From positions 62,001 to 126,000 of the forward strand of contig NZ_QGGO01000016.1 of assembly GCF_003148625.1 (NCBI RefSeq): a stretch of 64,000 nucleotides of DNA. The letters run 5' to 3'. The stretch's first letter is position 1; the number at the start of each line of letters is the position of its first letter. Below are positions 18,305 to 26,415 of this stretch, in pieces. The stretch is from Arcicella aurantiaca. Lineage in GTDB: Bacteria > Bacteroidota > Bacteroidia > Cytophagales > Spirosomataceae. A program made the translations under genes and the position numbers. The notes under the pieces are model-generated. The model was not told the origin of the DNA. It saw only the letters and a list, made by a program, of their open reading frames with translations, and searched no databases.

Positions 18305-19474
18305 TTATAATGAACAAGAAGCCACATAATTGCTGTATGAAGGATAATGCTCGTGGTCTTTACATCCACAATAGGGACAATCTGTTTTTTGGTCGATGTC
18401 ATAAATATCAAAACTCCATGACAAGGCATTAAAACACAATATTTTACCAATCATCAATGTGCCAAATCCTGCTAAAATTTTAATGGCTTCGGTGGCACAC
18501 ATAATACCAACCATTCCCGGTAATACACCCAAAACGCCTGCTTCAGCACAAGAAGGAGCTAATTCTGGCGGTGGCGGTGTTGGATATACGCAACGGTAAC
18601 AAGGTGCATTTTCTTGCTCTGAGGCAGGGTAAAAAGTAGTAACCTGTCCTTCAAATCTGAAAACTGAACCGTGTACATTAGGAATTTTTAGTTTTACACA
18701 GGCATCGTTTATTAAATATCGAGTCGTGAAATTATCTGTTCCATCCAAAACTACGTCATAGTCACTCAAAAGCGAATCTATATTGTCGGCATTTAATCTT
18801 TCCTTTATTGGAATAATTTTTATAGCAGGGTTGAGGGCTTCCAGACGTTCTTTAGCAGAATCCACTTTGTACGTTCCAACGCTATTTTCGGTATGAAGAA
18901 TTTGTCGTTGAAGATTGGTTCTGTCCACAATATCATCATCAATAATACCGATTGTTCCTACGCCTGCGGCAGCCAAATACCAAGCCACAGGCGAACCAAT
19001 ACCACCTGCACCCACAATGAGGGCTTTGCTATTGAGTAGTTTTAATTGACCTTTTTCGCCAACTTCAGGGATTAATAAGTGTCGTTTGTATCGCTCCAAA
19101 TCTTCGGGTTTCAAGGTTTTAGGAATTTCAAAAGGAAGACCTTGATTTTTCCAATCACCAAATCCACCTTTGACAGAATAAATATGCTGATACCCTAATT
19201 CTTGTAAAGCAAAGGCTGAAACCAACGAACGTCTGCCTGAAGCACACAATAAGTATATTTCGGTGTCGCTATTAGGTATTTCATTGACAATATTCATTTC
19301 AAGCATTCCTTTTGAAATCCTGATGGCATTGGTTGGGCTACCCGAATTTACTTCGTCTTTTTCTCGAATATCCAAGAGAATAGCCCCTTGCAATTGTTTT
19401 TGAAATGCCGTGTTAACATCAACTTCTTTAATAACCCCACGAAGGTTATCTAAATATTTGTTTAATTGTATCAT
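18305..19474 (-). CDS. Rhodanese-E1 fusion (ThiF/MoeB/HesA-family adenylyltransferase)
   Basis: The ATG at 19474 (MIQLNKYLDN) follows the CCTCTAAAnnnnATG-like leader seen at other genes here; a start at 19519 is possible. An N-terminal rhodanese domain (about 25-115) has the active loop LLCASGRRS. A ThiF/MoeB domain follows with GAGGIGSPVAWYL, LDGTDNFTTRYLINDAC, the catalytic SCAEAGVLGVLPG, and zinc Cys pairs CYRC and CPYCGC. It would adenylate the C-terminal Gly-Gly of a ubiquitin-like protein and add sulfur from its rhodanese persulfide. In MoeZ-type fusions the rhodanese domain is C-terminal, so this order is reversed. The carrier candidate is at 24724-25008. Confidence 0.9.
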   Translation of the reverse strand: MIQLNKYLDNLRGVIKEVDVNTAFQKQLQGAILLDIREKDEVNSGSPTNAIRISKGMLEMNIVNEIPNSDTEIYLLCASGRRSLVSAFALQELGYQHIYSVKGGFGDWKNQGLPFEIPKTLKPEDLERYKRHLLIPEVGEKGQLKLLNSKALIVGAGGIGSPVAWYLAAAGVGTIGIIDDDIVDRTNLQRQILHTENSVGTYKVDSAKERLEALNPAIKIIPIKERLNADNIDSLLSDYDVVLDGTDNFTTRYLINDACVKLKIPNVHGSVFRFEGQVTTFYPASEQENAPCYRCVYPTPPPPELAPSCAEAGVLGVLPGMVGIMCATEAIKILAGFGTLMIGKILCFNALSWSFDIYDIDQKTDCPYCGCKDHEHYPSYSNYVASCSL

Positions 19475-19563
19475 GAGTTTAGAGGAGTTTACAAAACGTT
19501 GCGGTTCATAAATGGGCAATTATCCGCATACCTTTAGAAGGTATTGTTTTATGCTGTAACTGA

Positions 19564-20598
19564 TTAAACAGTGCATTGAGTATAAATCATTTTTTGCTTG
19601 CGAGATTGTCTCATTCGTCGTTTGCTAATGACTGCTAAATAGCTAAACATTCCAATGCCAGCCAAAAGAATCACAACACAAATCAGAAATTGTAATATAG
19701 AGGGTTTTATCACCCACATAGCTCCTATAAATTGTATAATGAGGATACTGTATAAAATTTGAGCGATACTTTCCCGTCTCATTTTGCTAATGACGAAAGC
19801 ACCCAAAGGGGCAAAAAATACCACCACAGGAATACAAGTTAGCCAAAGTTCAAAAGCAAGCGGTTGAAAATCATGGTTGACTTTTGTATGAATAAAAACG
19901 CCTAACAATGTTTCGATGGTCATAATAATAACCGACGACGGCGTTGCCACTTTCTCACTTACCTGATAATAAATAGTCATCAAACAGAATGTAAAAATAT
20001 TGATTCCTGTTCCAAAAATGGAAGATATAATTCCTCCCACAAAACCAAATAAAATGAGTTTGAAAATATCAGATTTCATCAAGTTTTGAATTCCCTCAAA
20101 TACTTCTCGATGGCTATTTTTATTTTGTAACCACAAGGCAATGCCAAAACTTAACCAAAGCGAAACAAAAAATAACTTTGCCTGCATAGGGGAAATTAAC
20201 GGAGCAACATAATATGTACCTAACACCAAACCAAAAACACCGCCAATTGACACATACTTGACATAATTCCAATCTACTTTAATCTTCAAACCTAAGATTA
20301 ATAAACTGGCAGAAGTCATGCCGATACTTTGAATTGCAAAAGCAAAATTTCGGGTTACATCGGGTGGAATTTTCAATAACAAAGTAAACACAGGATAAGC
20401 AATGGCGGCACTTCCTTCGGGGCTTGCTCCTGCGATAAACGAGCCAAATAACATGGTGAGGGCAGCAGGCCAACGAGTGGCAAAAATGCCAAAACTGTCG
20501 TGACTAATCATATACCAAAACCAAGTAGAAATGACAGAAATCAAGAAAACAATATAAAGCCACGGTTTGTGGGATTTGGCAGAGGTTGAGTTTTTCAT
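19564..20598 (-). CDS. TauE/SafE-family membrane transporter
   Basis: This 344-residue protein has about nine hydrophobic segments. It contains the family-type loops GSFIAGASPEGSAAIAYPVF near the N-terminus and GFVGGIISSIFGTGINIFTF near the middle. TauE/SafE proteins export or import sulfite, sulfonates or other organosulfur anions. The location directly after the sulfur-carrier E1 and cysM supports a sulfur-compound role. The substrate cannot be read from sequence. The gene lies 5 bp from the outer-membrane protein gene upstream. Confidence 0.8.
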   Translation of the reverse strand: MKNSTSAKSHKPWLYIVFLISVISTWFWYMISHDSFGIFATRWPAALTMLFGSFIAGASPEGSAAIAYPVFTLLLKIPPDVTRNFAFAIQSIGMTSASLLILGLKIKVDWNYVKYVSIGGVFGLVLGTYYVAPLISPMQAKLFFVSLWLSFGIALWLQNKNSHREVFEGIQNLMKSDIFKLILFGFVGGIISSIFGTGINIFTFCLMTIYYQVSEKVATPSSVIIMTIETLLGVFIHTKVNHDFQPLAFELWLTCIPVVVFFAPLGAFVISKMRRESIAQILYSILIIQFIGAMWVIKPSILQFLICVVILLAGIGMFSYLAVISKRRMRQSRKQKMIYTQCTV

Positions 20599-20603
20599 AG
20601 TAT

Positions 20604-21917
20604 TTAGAATTTTGAAATTAATCCAATCATGAGTTGATAATGAATCAGTTGAGTATAATCTATTGATGTTGGCGTGGTACTTTTGAGTGCTAATCCGTAA
20701 ATCTCAAGGTTATCGGCTACATTATATTCAACCAATGCCGAAAGCTGATTAACCGAGTCATCAATTGAGTACAGATTTCGTACATTGATATTGAGTTTAT
20801 CGAATAAATCATTTTGTCCAAACTGAGCAAACACATAGTTTTGACGGTTTAGAGGAATCCCCGAATTGATAGACCTTCCCAAATTCAAATCCGCCAATTG
20901 TCTGGTAATGTCAAAATTATAATTTTGAGCCGTATTGATTTGCGTAGAAAACCTATCAAATTGCTCTTGATTGTATCCTTTGTCATTATGGAAATATTCA
21001 AGTTGAATGGTGGGTCCCCAATTAAAAGTATAAGAAGCTCCAATTAAGCCAGAAACGAAGATTTTATCATTTTCTTTGCCATTAACCATTTCATAATTCA
21101 ACAAACCTGTACTACTACCAATGGCTGGGTAAAAGCGATTGGGGCGATAATCAACCGAAAAATCTGTCCACATTACTACCGACTCACTCACGTTTTTTTG
21201 GGCGTAACCTCCGAGCCGAAATCTACCTACTTCGTCAGCCGAAAAAATAATTCCTTCATTGTTGGCATCTCCATAATGTTCCATAAAGAGTCCATAATTT
21301 CGTTCAAATTTCAAAAATGGTTCTTTGAAAACGGGCGTATTTGCCGCTCCCAAATTGGCAATCAAAGTATAATTCCATGAACTATTTGAAGAAAAACTTA
21401 CCTCTAAAAAATCCATAGGGAATAACTCAATTTTGGGATTCAATCTGCTTGTATTGACAATAAAAGGATTGCTTGGATTCACAAAAATAGATGTTCCAAT
21501 TTGTTTGTAATACCTTCCGCCTTGAACAAAAAATTGATGATTGATTTGCCAACGAGATTTTAATTCTTGGAAGAAAAATTCTGTTGAGTGTCCTTCATAA
21601 TTCCAGAAATTTTGTCCTCTGGGATAAGGATTTTGTGGAAAATCTACATGAATACGTGGTTTTGCCCAGCAATCTAATCTTTTTAATTTTAGTCTGAAAT
21701 CTGGTCTGAAATAAATTCCGCCATCATAATCATTCAATTTGGCAATTCTATTCTCTGGATTAATAGAACCAATTTTGTTGGCAAAACCCGTTGCACGTCC
21801 AAATCCCATACTTTGAAGCGACCAAAAGAAAGTCTTTTTTTTCAAAGAATCCGTTTTCTCGAAACAATACGCATTATGACCGTAAAGTATTAGCAATATA
21901 ATAAATATCTTTTTCAT
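20604..21917 (-). CDS. Outer-membrane beta-barrel protein
   Basis: This 437-residue protein has a signal peptide (MKKIFIILLILYGHNAYC) and then alternating hydrophobic/aromatic strands. It ends in HYQLMIGLISKF, an aromatic C-terminus typical of barrels inserted by BamA. It resembles the alginate-export/porin-type proteins found beside LolA-like carriers, but no specific family motif is evident. It lies 29 bp from the LolA-like gene in the same direction, which suggests a common export path. Confidence 0.65.
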   Translation of the reverse strand: MKKIFIILLILYGHNAYCFEKTDSLKKKTFFWSLQSMGFGRATGFANKIGSINPENRIAKLNDYDGGIYFRPDFRLKLKRLDCWAKPRIHVDFPQNPYPRGQNFWNYEGHSTEFFFQELKSRWQINHQFFVQGGRYYKQIGTSIFVNPSNPFIVNTSRLNPKIELFPMDFLEVSFSSNSSWNYTLIANLGAANTPVFKEPFLKFERNYGLFMEHYGDANNEGIIFSADEVGRFRLGGYAQKNVSESVVMWTDFSVDYRPNRFYPAIGSSTGLLNYEMVNGKENDKIFVSGLIGASYTFNWGPTIQLEYFHNDKGYNQEQFDRFSTQINTAQNYNFDITRQLADLNLGRSINSGIPLNRQNYVFAQFGQNDLFDKLNINVRNLYSIDDSVNQLSALVEYNVADNLEIYGLALKSTTPTSIDYTQLIHYQLMIGLISKF

Positions 21918-21945
21918 TGGTTTTAGAGGTTGAGTTTAATGATTT

Positions 21946-22698
21946 TCAATCTAACAATCGGTCTTTTTGAAATTTAGCACTACTAAAAACAGGAAACGAA
22001 ACACTCGAAATACTCAAAATGGTTTTATCATCTTTGTTAATCATATCAGAGATTGAAATTTTTGAGAGGTAATCATATTTCTGAGATTTATATTCAATTT
22101 TATTATGATACTCAAAAGTTGCCGTTTTGATGAGTTTATCTGACTTTCCATAAAATTCAGCTTTTAAACCAAAGTTCTCTTTCTTGCTTATCCAATATTT
22201 CACTTTGGGATAAGTGATTAAATTGTCTTTGGCTTTGAGTTCCAAAACCCAGCAATTGGCGTTGTTGAATGTCCCATTTTCTACGGACTCAATGGTATAG
22301 TCTTTCGAATAATTGGCAGCCGCAACATCTGCATTGGCGGCACTTCCCGAAAGTCTTTGTCGGCTCGAAATAGGGACGGGGTTGGTCAATCCTTGCTTGA
22401 TAAACCACATATTGTTATCTCTAATCAACAACTTTTGTCCTTCAAATTTTTTGGGTTCTAAGAATGAAATCAACGAATAAAAATGACTGTCATTCGCAGA
22501 ACCTTCAACCGATAATACAAGGTTGTTTTTCAATTGCCCTTGTTCAATATTTTGAACTTTTACGTTCCATTCAATTCCTTCGCTACCACCACGATAGAAA
22601 TCTGATTTTTTCAGTGCCTTAACAACTTCTTGGTCTTGAGAGAAAAGAACGTTTGCAGATAAAACATTGATAATGAGTAGTATTGAAAATTTTTTCAT
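21946..22698 (-). CDS. LolA-like outer-membrane lipoprotein-sorting protein
   Basis: From the ATG at 22698 (MKKFSILLIINVLSANVLFS) this is about 250 residues with a signal peptide. It contains the PF17131-type pattern: FLEPKKFEGQKLLIRDNNMW, then ISSRQRLSGSAANADVA and a YWISKKENF strand. Such periplasmic half-barrels carry lipids or lipophilic molecules to the outer membrane, often with an FtsX/LolD ABC pair like the one at 25.2-27.1 kb. A repeat element begins nine bases upstream of the start, so the promoter lies in or beyond it. Confidence 0.8.
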   Translation of the reverse strand: MKKFSILLIINVLSANVLFSQDQEVVKALKKSDFYRGGSEGIEWNVKVQNIEQGQLKNNLVLSVEGSANDSHFYSLISFLEPKKFEGQKLLIRDNNMWFIKQGLTNPVPISSRQRLSGSAANADVAAANYSKDYTIESVENGTFNNANCWVLELKAKDNLITYPKVKYWISKKENFGLKAEFYGKSDKLIKTATFEYHNKIEYKSQKYDYLSKISISDMINKDDKTILSISSVSFPVFSSAKFQKDRLLD

Positions 22699-22706
22699 TG
22701 ATTGAT

Positions 22707-22811
22707 TTAGTACACTGTTTAATAAGTTATTTACCCGCAATGGATATTGTTTCGAGAAGTTCTTTCGGATAATTAAGCTTCCCCCAAAAACTTATTAAAC
22801 ACTATATTTAG
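22707..22811. repeat. TIR element, ACACTGTTTAATAAG family, copy A
   Basis: TACACTGTTTAATAAG at the left and CTTATTAAACACTA at the right form terminal inverted repeats over about 105 bp. The interior has only a weak hairpin. The right edge runs directly into copy B through a shared ATTTAG, so the two are in tandem. No protein is encoded. Confidence 0.75.
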
Positions 22812-22970
22812 TACACTGTTTAATAAGTTATCTGGATAATTTTTATTGCAAAATCTTGTAGAACTTCCCGAAAGTAGAAAGAACTTTCGGGAAGTAGTCG
22901 AGAGGTTCACTTCCCGAAAGTTATTTCTACTTTCGGGAAGTTGAAATAACTTATTAAACACTATATTTAG
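22806..22970. repeat. TIR element, ACACTGTTTAATAAG family, copy B
   Basis: This element of about 165 bp has the same ends as copy A and two internal hairpins. One is CTTCCCGAAAGTAGAAAG paired with ACTTTCGGGAAG, the second is its mirror near 22909-22942. ATTTAG stands on both sides and may be a target duplication. Related copies lie at 27244-27426 (inverted) and 40851-40998. Confidence 0.85.
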
Positions 22971-23003
22971 TTTTAAAAATTAAGTTTACGATGATTTTGT
23001 AGG

Positions 23004-23082
23004 ACAGGTTTTCAACCTGTCAATTTTAGTTTTTTTTACAGGTTGAAAACCTGTGTTACATGAGTTGAAAACCTGTGTTACT
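23004..23082. repeat. Palindromic ACAGGTTGAAAACCTGT repeats
   Basis: ACAGGTTTTCAACCTGT at 23004-23020 is followed by ACAGGTTGAAAACCTGTGTTAC at 23038-23059. A shorter third copy, GTTGAAAACCTGTGTTACT, lies at 23064-23082. The units are small palindromes of REP type and end exactly at the stop region of the next minus-strand gene, where they may act as a terminator. Confidence 0.75.
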
Positions 23083-23527
23083 AATAAATCCACAAGCCTA
23101 ATACCGCAGCGATAAGCCCAAAAGTAAAAGTTGCCATAGCCCTTTTCATATAGTTTTCATATAATTGATGAGCTTCTTTATGAGTAGCTAATTGGAGTTT
23201 TGGCCAAGTAAAGAATGTTCCGTACATGGTAAAGCCTGTCATAAAAGTGAGTGCCAAAACCTTTCCGACAAGCATCAATATTTCTCTGGGAGTTTGGGGC
23301 GGATGGAGTATAACTAAACCAATGCCCGAAGACCAAATAAGAAATATACCTGTGTAAACACTATAAAATACACGGCTTCCTTGCCCAACGATAAACCTAA
23401 ACGGAAACTCATCTTCTTTGACTGTTTTTTTGGCAGCAGGCCAATCAATGAATGTTCCCATAAAGACTGCCCCAACCCAGACGATGGTAGCAATGAGATG
23501 AACATTTAAGAGAAATATCTTTAACAT
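23081..23527 (-). CDS. CopD-like four-helix membrane protein
   Basis: This 148-residue protein has about four hydrophobic helices. It starts MLKIFLLNVHLIATIVWVGA, where a histidine sits in the first helix before a WxGA motif as in CopD/DUF2269-type membrane proteins. Conserved histidines suggest metal or heme contact, though the family's activity is not well defined. It lies 19 bp from the CxxCH lipoprotein gene, which may be a redox partner. Confidence 0.65.
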   Translation of the reverse strand: MLKIFLLNVHLIATIVWVGAVFMGTFIDWPAAKKTVKEDEFPFRFIVGQGSRVFYSVYTGIFLIWSSGIGLVILHPPQTPREILMLVGKVLALTFMTGFTMYGTFFTWPKLQLATHKEAHQLYENYMKRAMATFTFGLIAAVLGLWIY

Positions 23528-23546
23528 AACTGATTTAGGGTCACTT

Positions 23547-24689
23547 TTACAAACCCGTTTTTTGATGACATCCGTAACAAGTATATGGTTTTTTGAAAGC
23601 CTTTGAATTGATAAATGCCCCTAAATCAATCGTTGGTTTTGCCGTTTTTCTATTAAGAGAGTGCTTCACTAAGGCGGCTTTCAAATCTTGTACCTTTCGT
23701 ACTCTTTCAAAAAAAGTTTCTTTGTAATCCCAAGCTTCCAAGATTTTTCTTTTGTCAGTAAGAATATAATTGGACGCTCTATCTAATGATGTTATGTAAT
23801 TATTTATTTCTGAAATATCATCATCAGAAAGGGTGCTTTTTTGTTGAATTAACCAATCTACTTTTTTGAGATTTATATCAAATCTGTATAATGGCCCTAA
23901 TATTTCGGGAAGTCTTCCTCCTAAATCTCGCAAAGCTCCGGGTACAAGCCTTGTATTGATATTAAACAAGGGAATATCCATGTTTGGGTTCTTGAATGTA
24001 TTGAGACTGTCTTTATAATTGGTGATAGTTGCCATCGTCATCAAGATATTCCAAACGCCCAAATCTTCATAATCTAAAAGATAGCGACTGGTGTAATTCA
24101 TCAGAGAGTCGTGGGCAATGGGATTATTAAAATTATTTTTATTTTTCACCCTTTCTTGAACTTGTCTCACTGCCAAATAAAAACCATAAGCCTTATCGTT
24201 GAAACCTATGAGATAAGTAGATTTGTGTGAAACATATTTGGCTCTCTCCATCATGGCTTCCAATTCTTTCTGCTCGTAATCAAAAGCCGTTGCGGGTAAT
24301 TTAGAATATAAACCCACCTGACGAGTCCCATTGATTTCATTGAAAGTCAAATCCTTTTCTGAGTACGTTCCCCCAACAGCCAAAAGGTAAAATGAATAAT
24401 ACATTCCTGCCAGTTGAAAGTTCTCCAAATCATTGGTACTCTTGAATTTTCCTTCTGAATGTTCTTGCTCTAATTTGTGATAAGTTCTCTCAAAATTTTC
24501 TATAAATTGAGGTGTTGAATTCCTGATTTCTTTTGAATCAAAATTCAAATTGTCAAAGTAAACAGCCCTAATATCTCTTAGAAAAGACTGAACTTCCTCT
24601 TCTTCTTTTATGGGGATATTGGGTTCTTTACAGGAATTGTTGACGAACAATGACAATCCAGCGAAAACCCATAATTTTAGTTTTTTCAT
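23547..24689 (-). CDS. Probable lipoprotein with C-terminal CxxCH heme motif
   Basis: This 380-residue protein has an N-terminal hydrophobic stretch ending VNNSCKEP, a weak lipobox. A long helical central part follows with no recognisable family. CYGCH then stands near the very C-terminus, a c-type heme attachment motif. Only one CxxCH is present, and it has almost no sequence after it to supply a distal ligand domain. It could instead be a single-heme tail. It is flanked by a CopD-like gene and a ubiquitin-like sulfur-carrier gene. Confidence 0.55.
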   Translation of the reverse strand: MKKLKLWVFAGLSLFVNNSCKEPNIPIKEEEEVQSFLRDIRAVYFDNLNFDSKEIRNSTPQFIENFERTYHKLEQEHSEGKFKSTNDLENFQLAGMYYSFYLLAVGGTYSEKDLTFNEINGTRQVGLYSKLPATAFDYEQKELEAMMERAKYVSHKSTYLIGFNDKAYGFYLAVRQVQERVKNKNNFNNPIAHDSLMNYTSRYLLDYEDLGVWNILMTMATITNYKDSLNTFKNPNMDIPLFNINTRLVPGALRDLGGRLPEILGPLYRFDINLKKVDWLIQQKSTLSDDDISEINNYITSLDRASNYILTDKRKILEAWDYKETFFERVRKVQDLKAALVKHSLNRKTAKPTIDLGAFINSKAFKKPYTCYGCHQKTGL

Positions 24690-24723
24690 CGTCTTAAATA
24701 GTTTAGAGAAAATTAAATTTACA

Positions 24724-25008
24724 TCACCCGCCTGCTCTTGATAATAGCAATGCTATGGTATCTCCGTTGTTAATTTTGGTATGGATACCTTCTAAAGATT
24801 CGATATTTTTACTTCCCAAAAAGAGATTAATATAAGGTCTTACCCGACCGTCTGACTCAAAGATACGTTCTTTGATGTCTCCATAAATTCCATCAAGTGT
24901 ATTGATGAAATCATCGATTTTCGTTCCTTCAAATTCGAGATTGTCGATATAACTGATATACTGCCCAAACTGATTGGGGAATTTTATTTTTACATGAGTC
25001 TTTTCCAT
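24724..25008 (-). CDS. MoaD/ThiS-like sulfur-carrier protein with Gly-Gly terminus
   Basis: This 94-residue protein has a beta-grasp-like pattern (VKIKFPNQFGQYISYID, then GRVRPYINLFLG, then NNGDTIALLLSRAGG). It ends exactly in Gly-Gly, the signature of sulfur carriers activated as acyl-adenylates and thiocarboxylates. The rhodanese-E1 fusion at 18305-19474 is the probable activator and CysM the probable acceptor enzyme. No JAMM/Mec-type protease was seen nearby. It stands between the CxxCH lipoprotein and the ABC permease on the same strand. Confidence 0.85.
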   Translation of the reverse strand: MEKTHVKIKFPNQFGQYISYIDNLEFEGTKIDDFINTLDGIYGDIKERIFESDGRVRPYINLFLGSKNIESLEGIHTKINNGDTIALLLSRAGG

Positions 25009-25041
25009 CGTTTTAATTTTTATTTACAATTTATATAGGAC

Positions 25042-25132
25042 TGTCATCCCGACGAAGGAGGGAACTGGTATTTCAGCCCTTCAATTATATTTTTGAGAGA
25101 ATCTAACAGTTCCCTCCTTCGTCGGGATGACA
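25042..25132. repeat. Perfect 26-bp inverted repeat hairpin
   Basis: TGTCATCCCGACGAAGGAGG and following bases (25042-25067) pair perfectly with 25107-25132. Weaker complementarity continues outward (ACAATTTAT at about 25026 and ATAAATTGT near 25140). The loop is about 39 bases. It separates the ubiquitin-like gene from the ABC permease gene and could attenuate the minus-strand transcript. The form suggests a mobile hairpin element and not a simple terminator. Confidence 0.8.
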
Positions 25133-25160
25133 AATCCACATAAATTGTAGTTGGACATTT

Positions 25161-26411
25161 TTAATTTGATTGAATTAATGAATCTACAATTTGTTGATTA
25201 GCAATTTTTCTTGATACTAAAAATGAGGAGACAATCGCCACTATTGAAAATAAAGCGAATACAAACATCAATTTCGGCACTTTGAGCATCAACACCAATG
25301 GCACGGCAACCGACGCTACGGGAGGAATGAAAGATATGCCAATGACTTGTAAAATCCCTGCTATTGCCAATAGAATAGGTATTGCCAACAAACAACCCAT
25401 GATACCCATGATTAATCCCTCTACACAAAACAATTTGATGACTTGGCTTTTGAGCATTCCGATTGCCCGCATCGTTCCAATTTCTTTTGTTCTTTCAGAT
25501 ACTACCATTTGCATCGTATTTAGCACTGTCAACAGCACAATAACCGAAATAATGATGGTCAATACTCTGAAAATAATGCCAAATAAAGTAGTAACTTTTT
25601 TGTAAGATGGAGATAATTCTTCCCAAGTTTTTGCTTCAACTTGCAAACCAGCACTTGTTAATTGTTCCAATAATTGAGTTTTGACAACATCAATATTTTC
25701 AGGATTTTTCAAGGTTACAATCACTCTTTCTGCTCCATCAGTATCGTATAAATTTTGGGCTAATGAAAAATCTGAGAGGATGAATTTATCATTGGTTGCA
25801 GGGTTGCCAGTATTATAATTTCCTGCAATTTTCACATCAACGGCATTGGCAACACCGTCTTTTGTAGAAGTTAATAGAGTGAGACTCTGCCCTTTTTTAA
25901 TTTTCAACATCGTCGCTAATTCCGAACCTACAATTACGGCTGAATTATCCTGTTTTTTTGCTTCAAAAGTTACCATTCCAGCAATTTCAGTTCTGCCGTC
26001 CACATTCGTTTTTATTAGCTTTTGGTCATCATCAGGCACAATCGCCTCAGTTACGAAGATGGTCGATGCTTTACCATTGCTGGTTACGCCAAACATTCTG
26101 AGTCGGGGTGTTGCTAATTCAATTTCTGCATTTTTACGAGTTACCGAAAGGATTTTGGCTAATTCCTGAGCATTCCAAAGGTATTTTTCGGGTTCTAATT
26201 TTCCATTTTCATGAAACCCCTTTTTGGCAAAAGTCAAGTGTCCAAAACGTTCGGCGACAATTGCCTGTCCTTTCAGCCTTGAAAAGATATTATTTAAAAA
26301 TCCTCCTAAAACTCCCAAAGCCACAAAACCCAAACAAACGGTCATGATGGTTACAATGGAACGTCTGCGATGCCGCAGAATATTTCTGTATGCAAATTGT
26401 AAGTAATTCAT
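25161..26411 (-). CDS. FtsX/MacB/LolCE-type ABC transporter permease
   Basis: This 416-residue permease begins MNYLQFAYRNILRHRRRS with an N-terminal helix. A large extracytoplasmic MacB-PCD-like domain (about 45-265) follows, then a three-helix FtsX domain (IISVIVLLTVLNTMQMVVSE, RTKEIGTMRAIGM, then two more helices). The RTKEIGTMRAIG coupling loop is typical. It pairs with the ATPase encoded 4 bp upstream. The set ABC permease, ATPase, LolA-like carrier and outer-membrane protein suits extraction of a lipophilic product or lipoprotein. Confidence 0.92.
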   Translation of the reverse strand: MNYLQFAYRNILRHRRRSIVTIMTVCLGFVALGVLGGFLNNIFSRLKGQAIVAERFGHLTFAKKGFHENGKLEPEKYLWNAQELAKILSVTRKNAEIELATPRLRMFGVTSNGKASTIFVTEAIVPDDDQKLIKTNVDGRTEIAGMVTFEAKKQDNSAVIVGSELATMLKIKKGQSLTLLTSTKDGVANAVDVKIAGNYNTGNPATNDKFILSDFSLAQNLYDTDGAERVIVTLKNPENIDVVKTQLLEQLTSAGLQVEAKTWEELSPSYKKVTTLFGIIFRVLTIIISVIVLLTVLNTMQMVVSERTKEIGTMRAIGMLKSQVIKLFCVEGLIMGIMGCLLAIPILLAIAGILQVIGISFIPPVASVAVPLVLMLKVPKLMFVFALFSIVAIVSSFLVSRKIANQQIVDSLIQSN

Positions 26412-26415
26412 GGTC

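Noticed and set aside
22773-22961. Short minus-strand open frame
   Set aside because: It lies wholly within repeat copies A and B.
25282-26406. Several open frames on the strand opposite the ABC permease
   Set aside because: They are shadows of the permease coding sequence.
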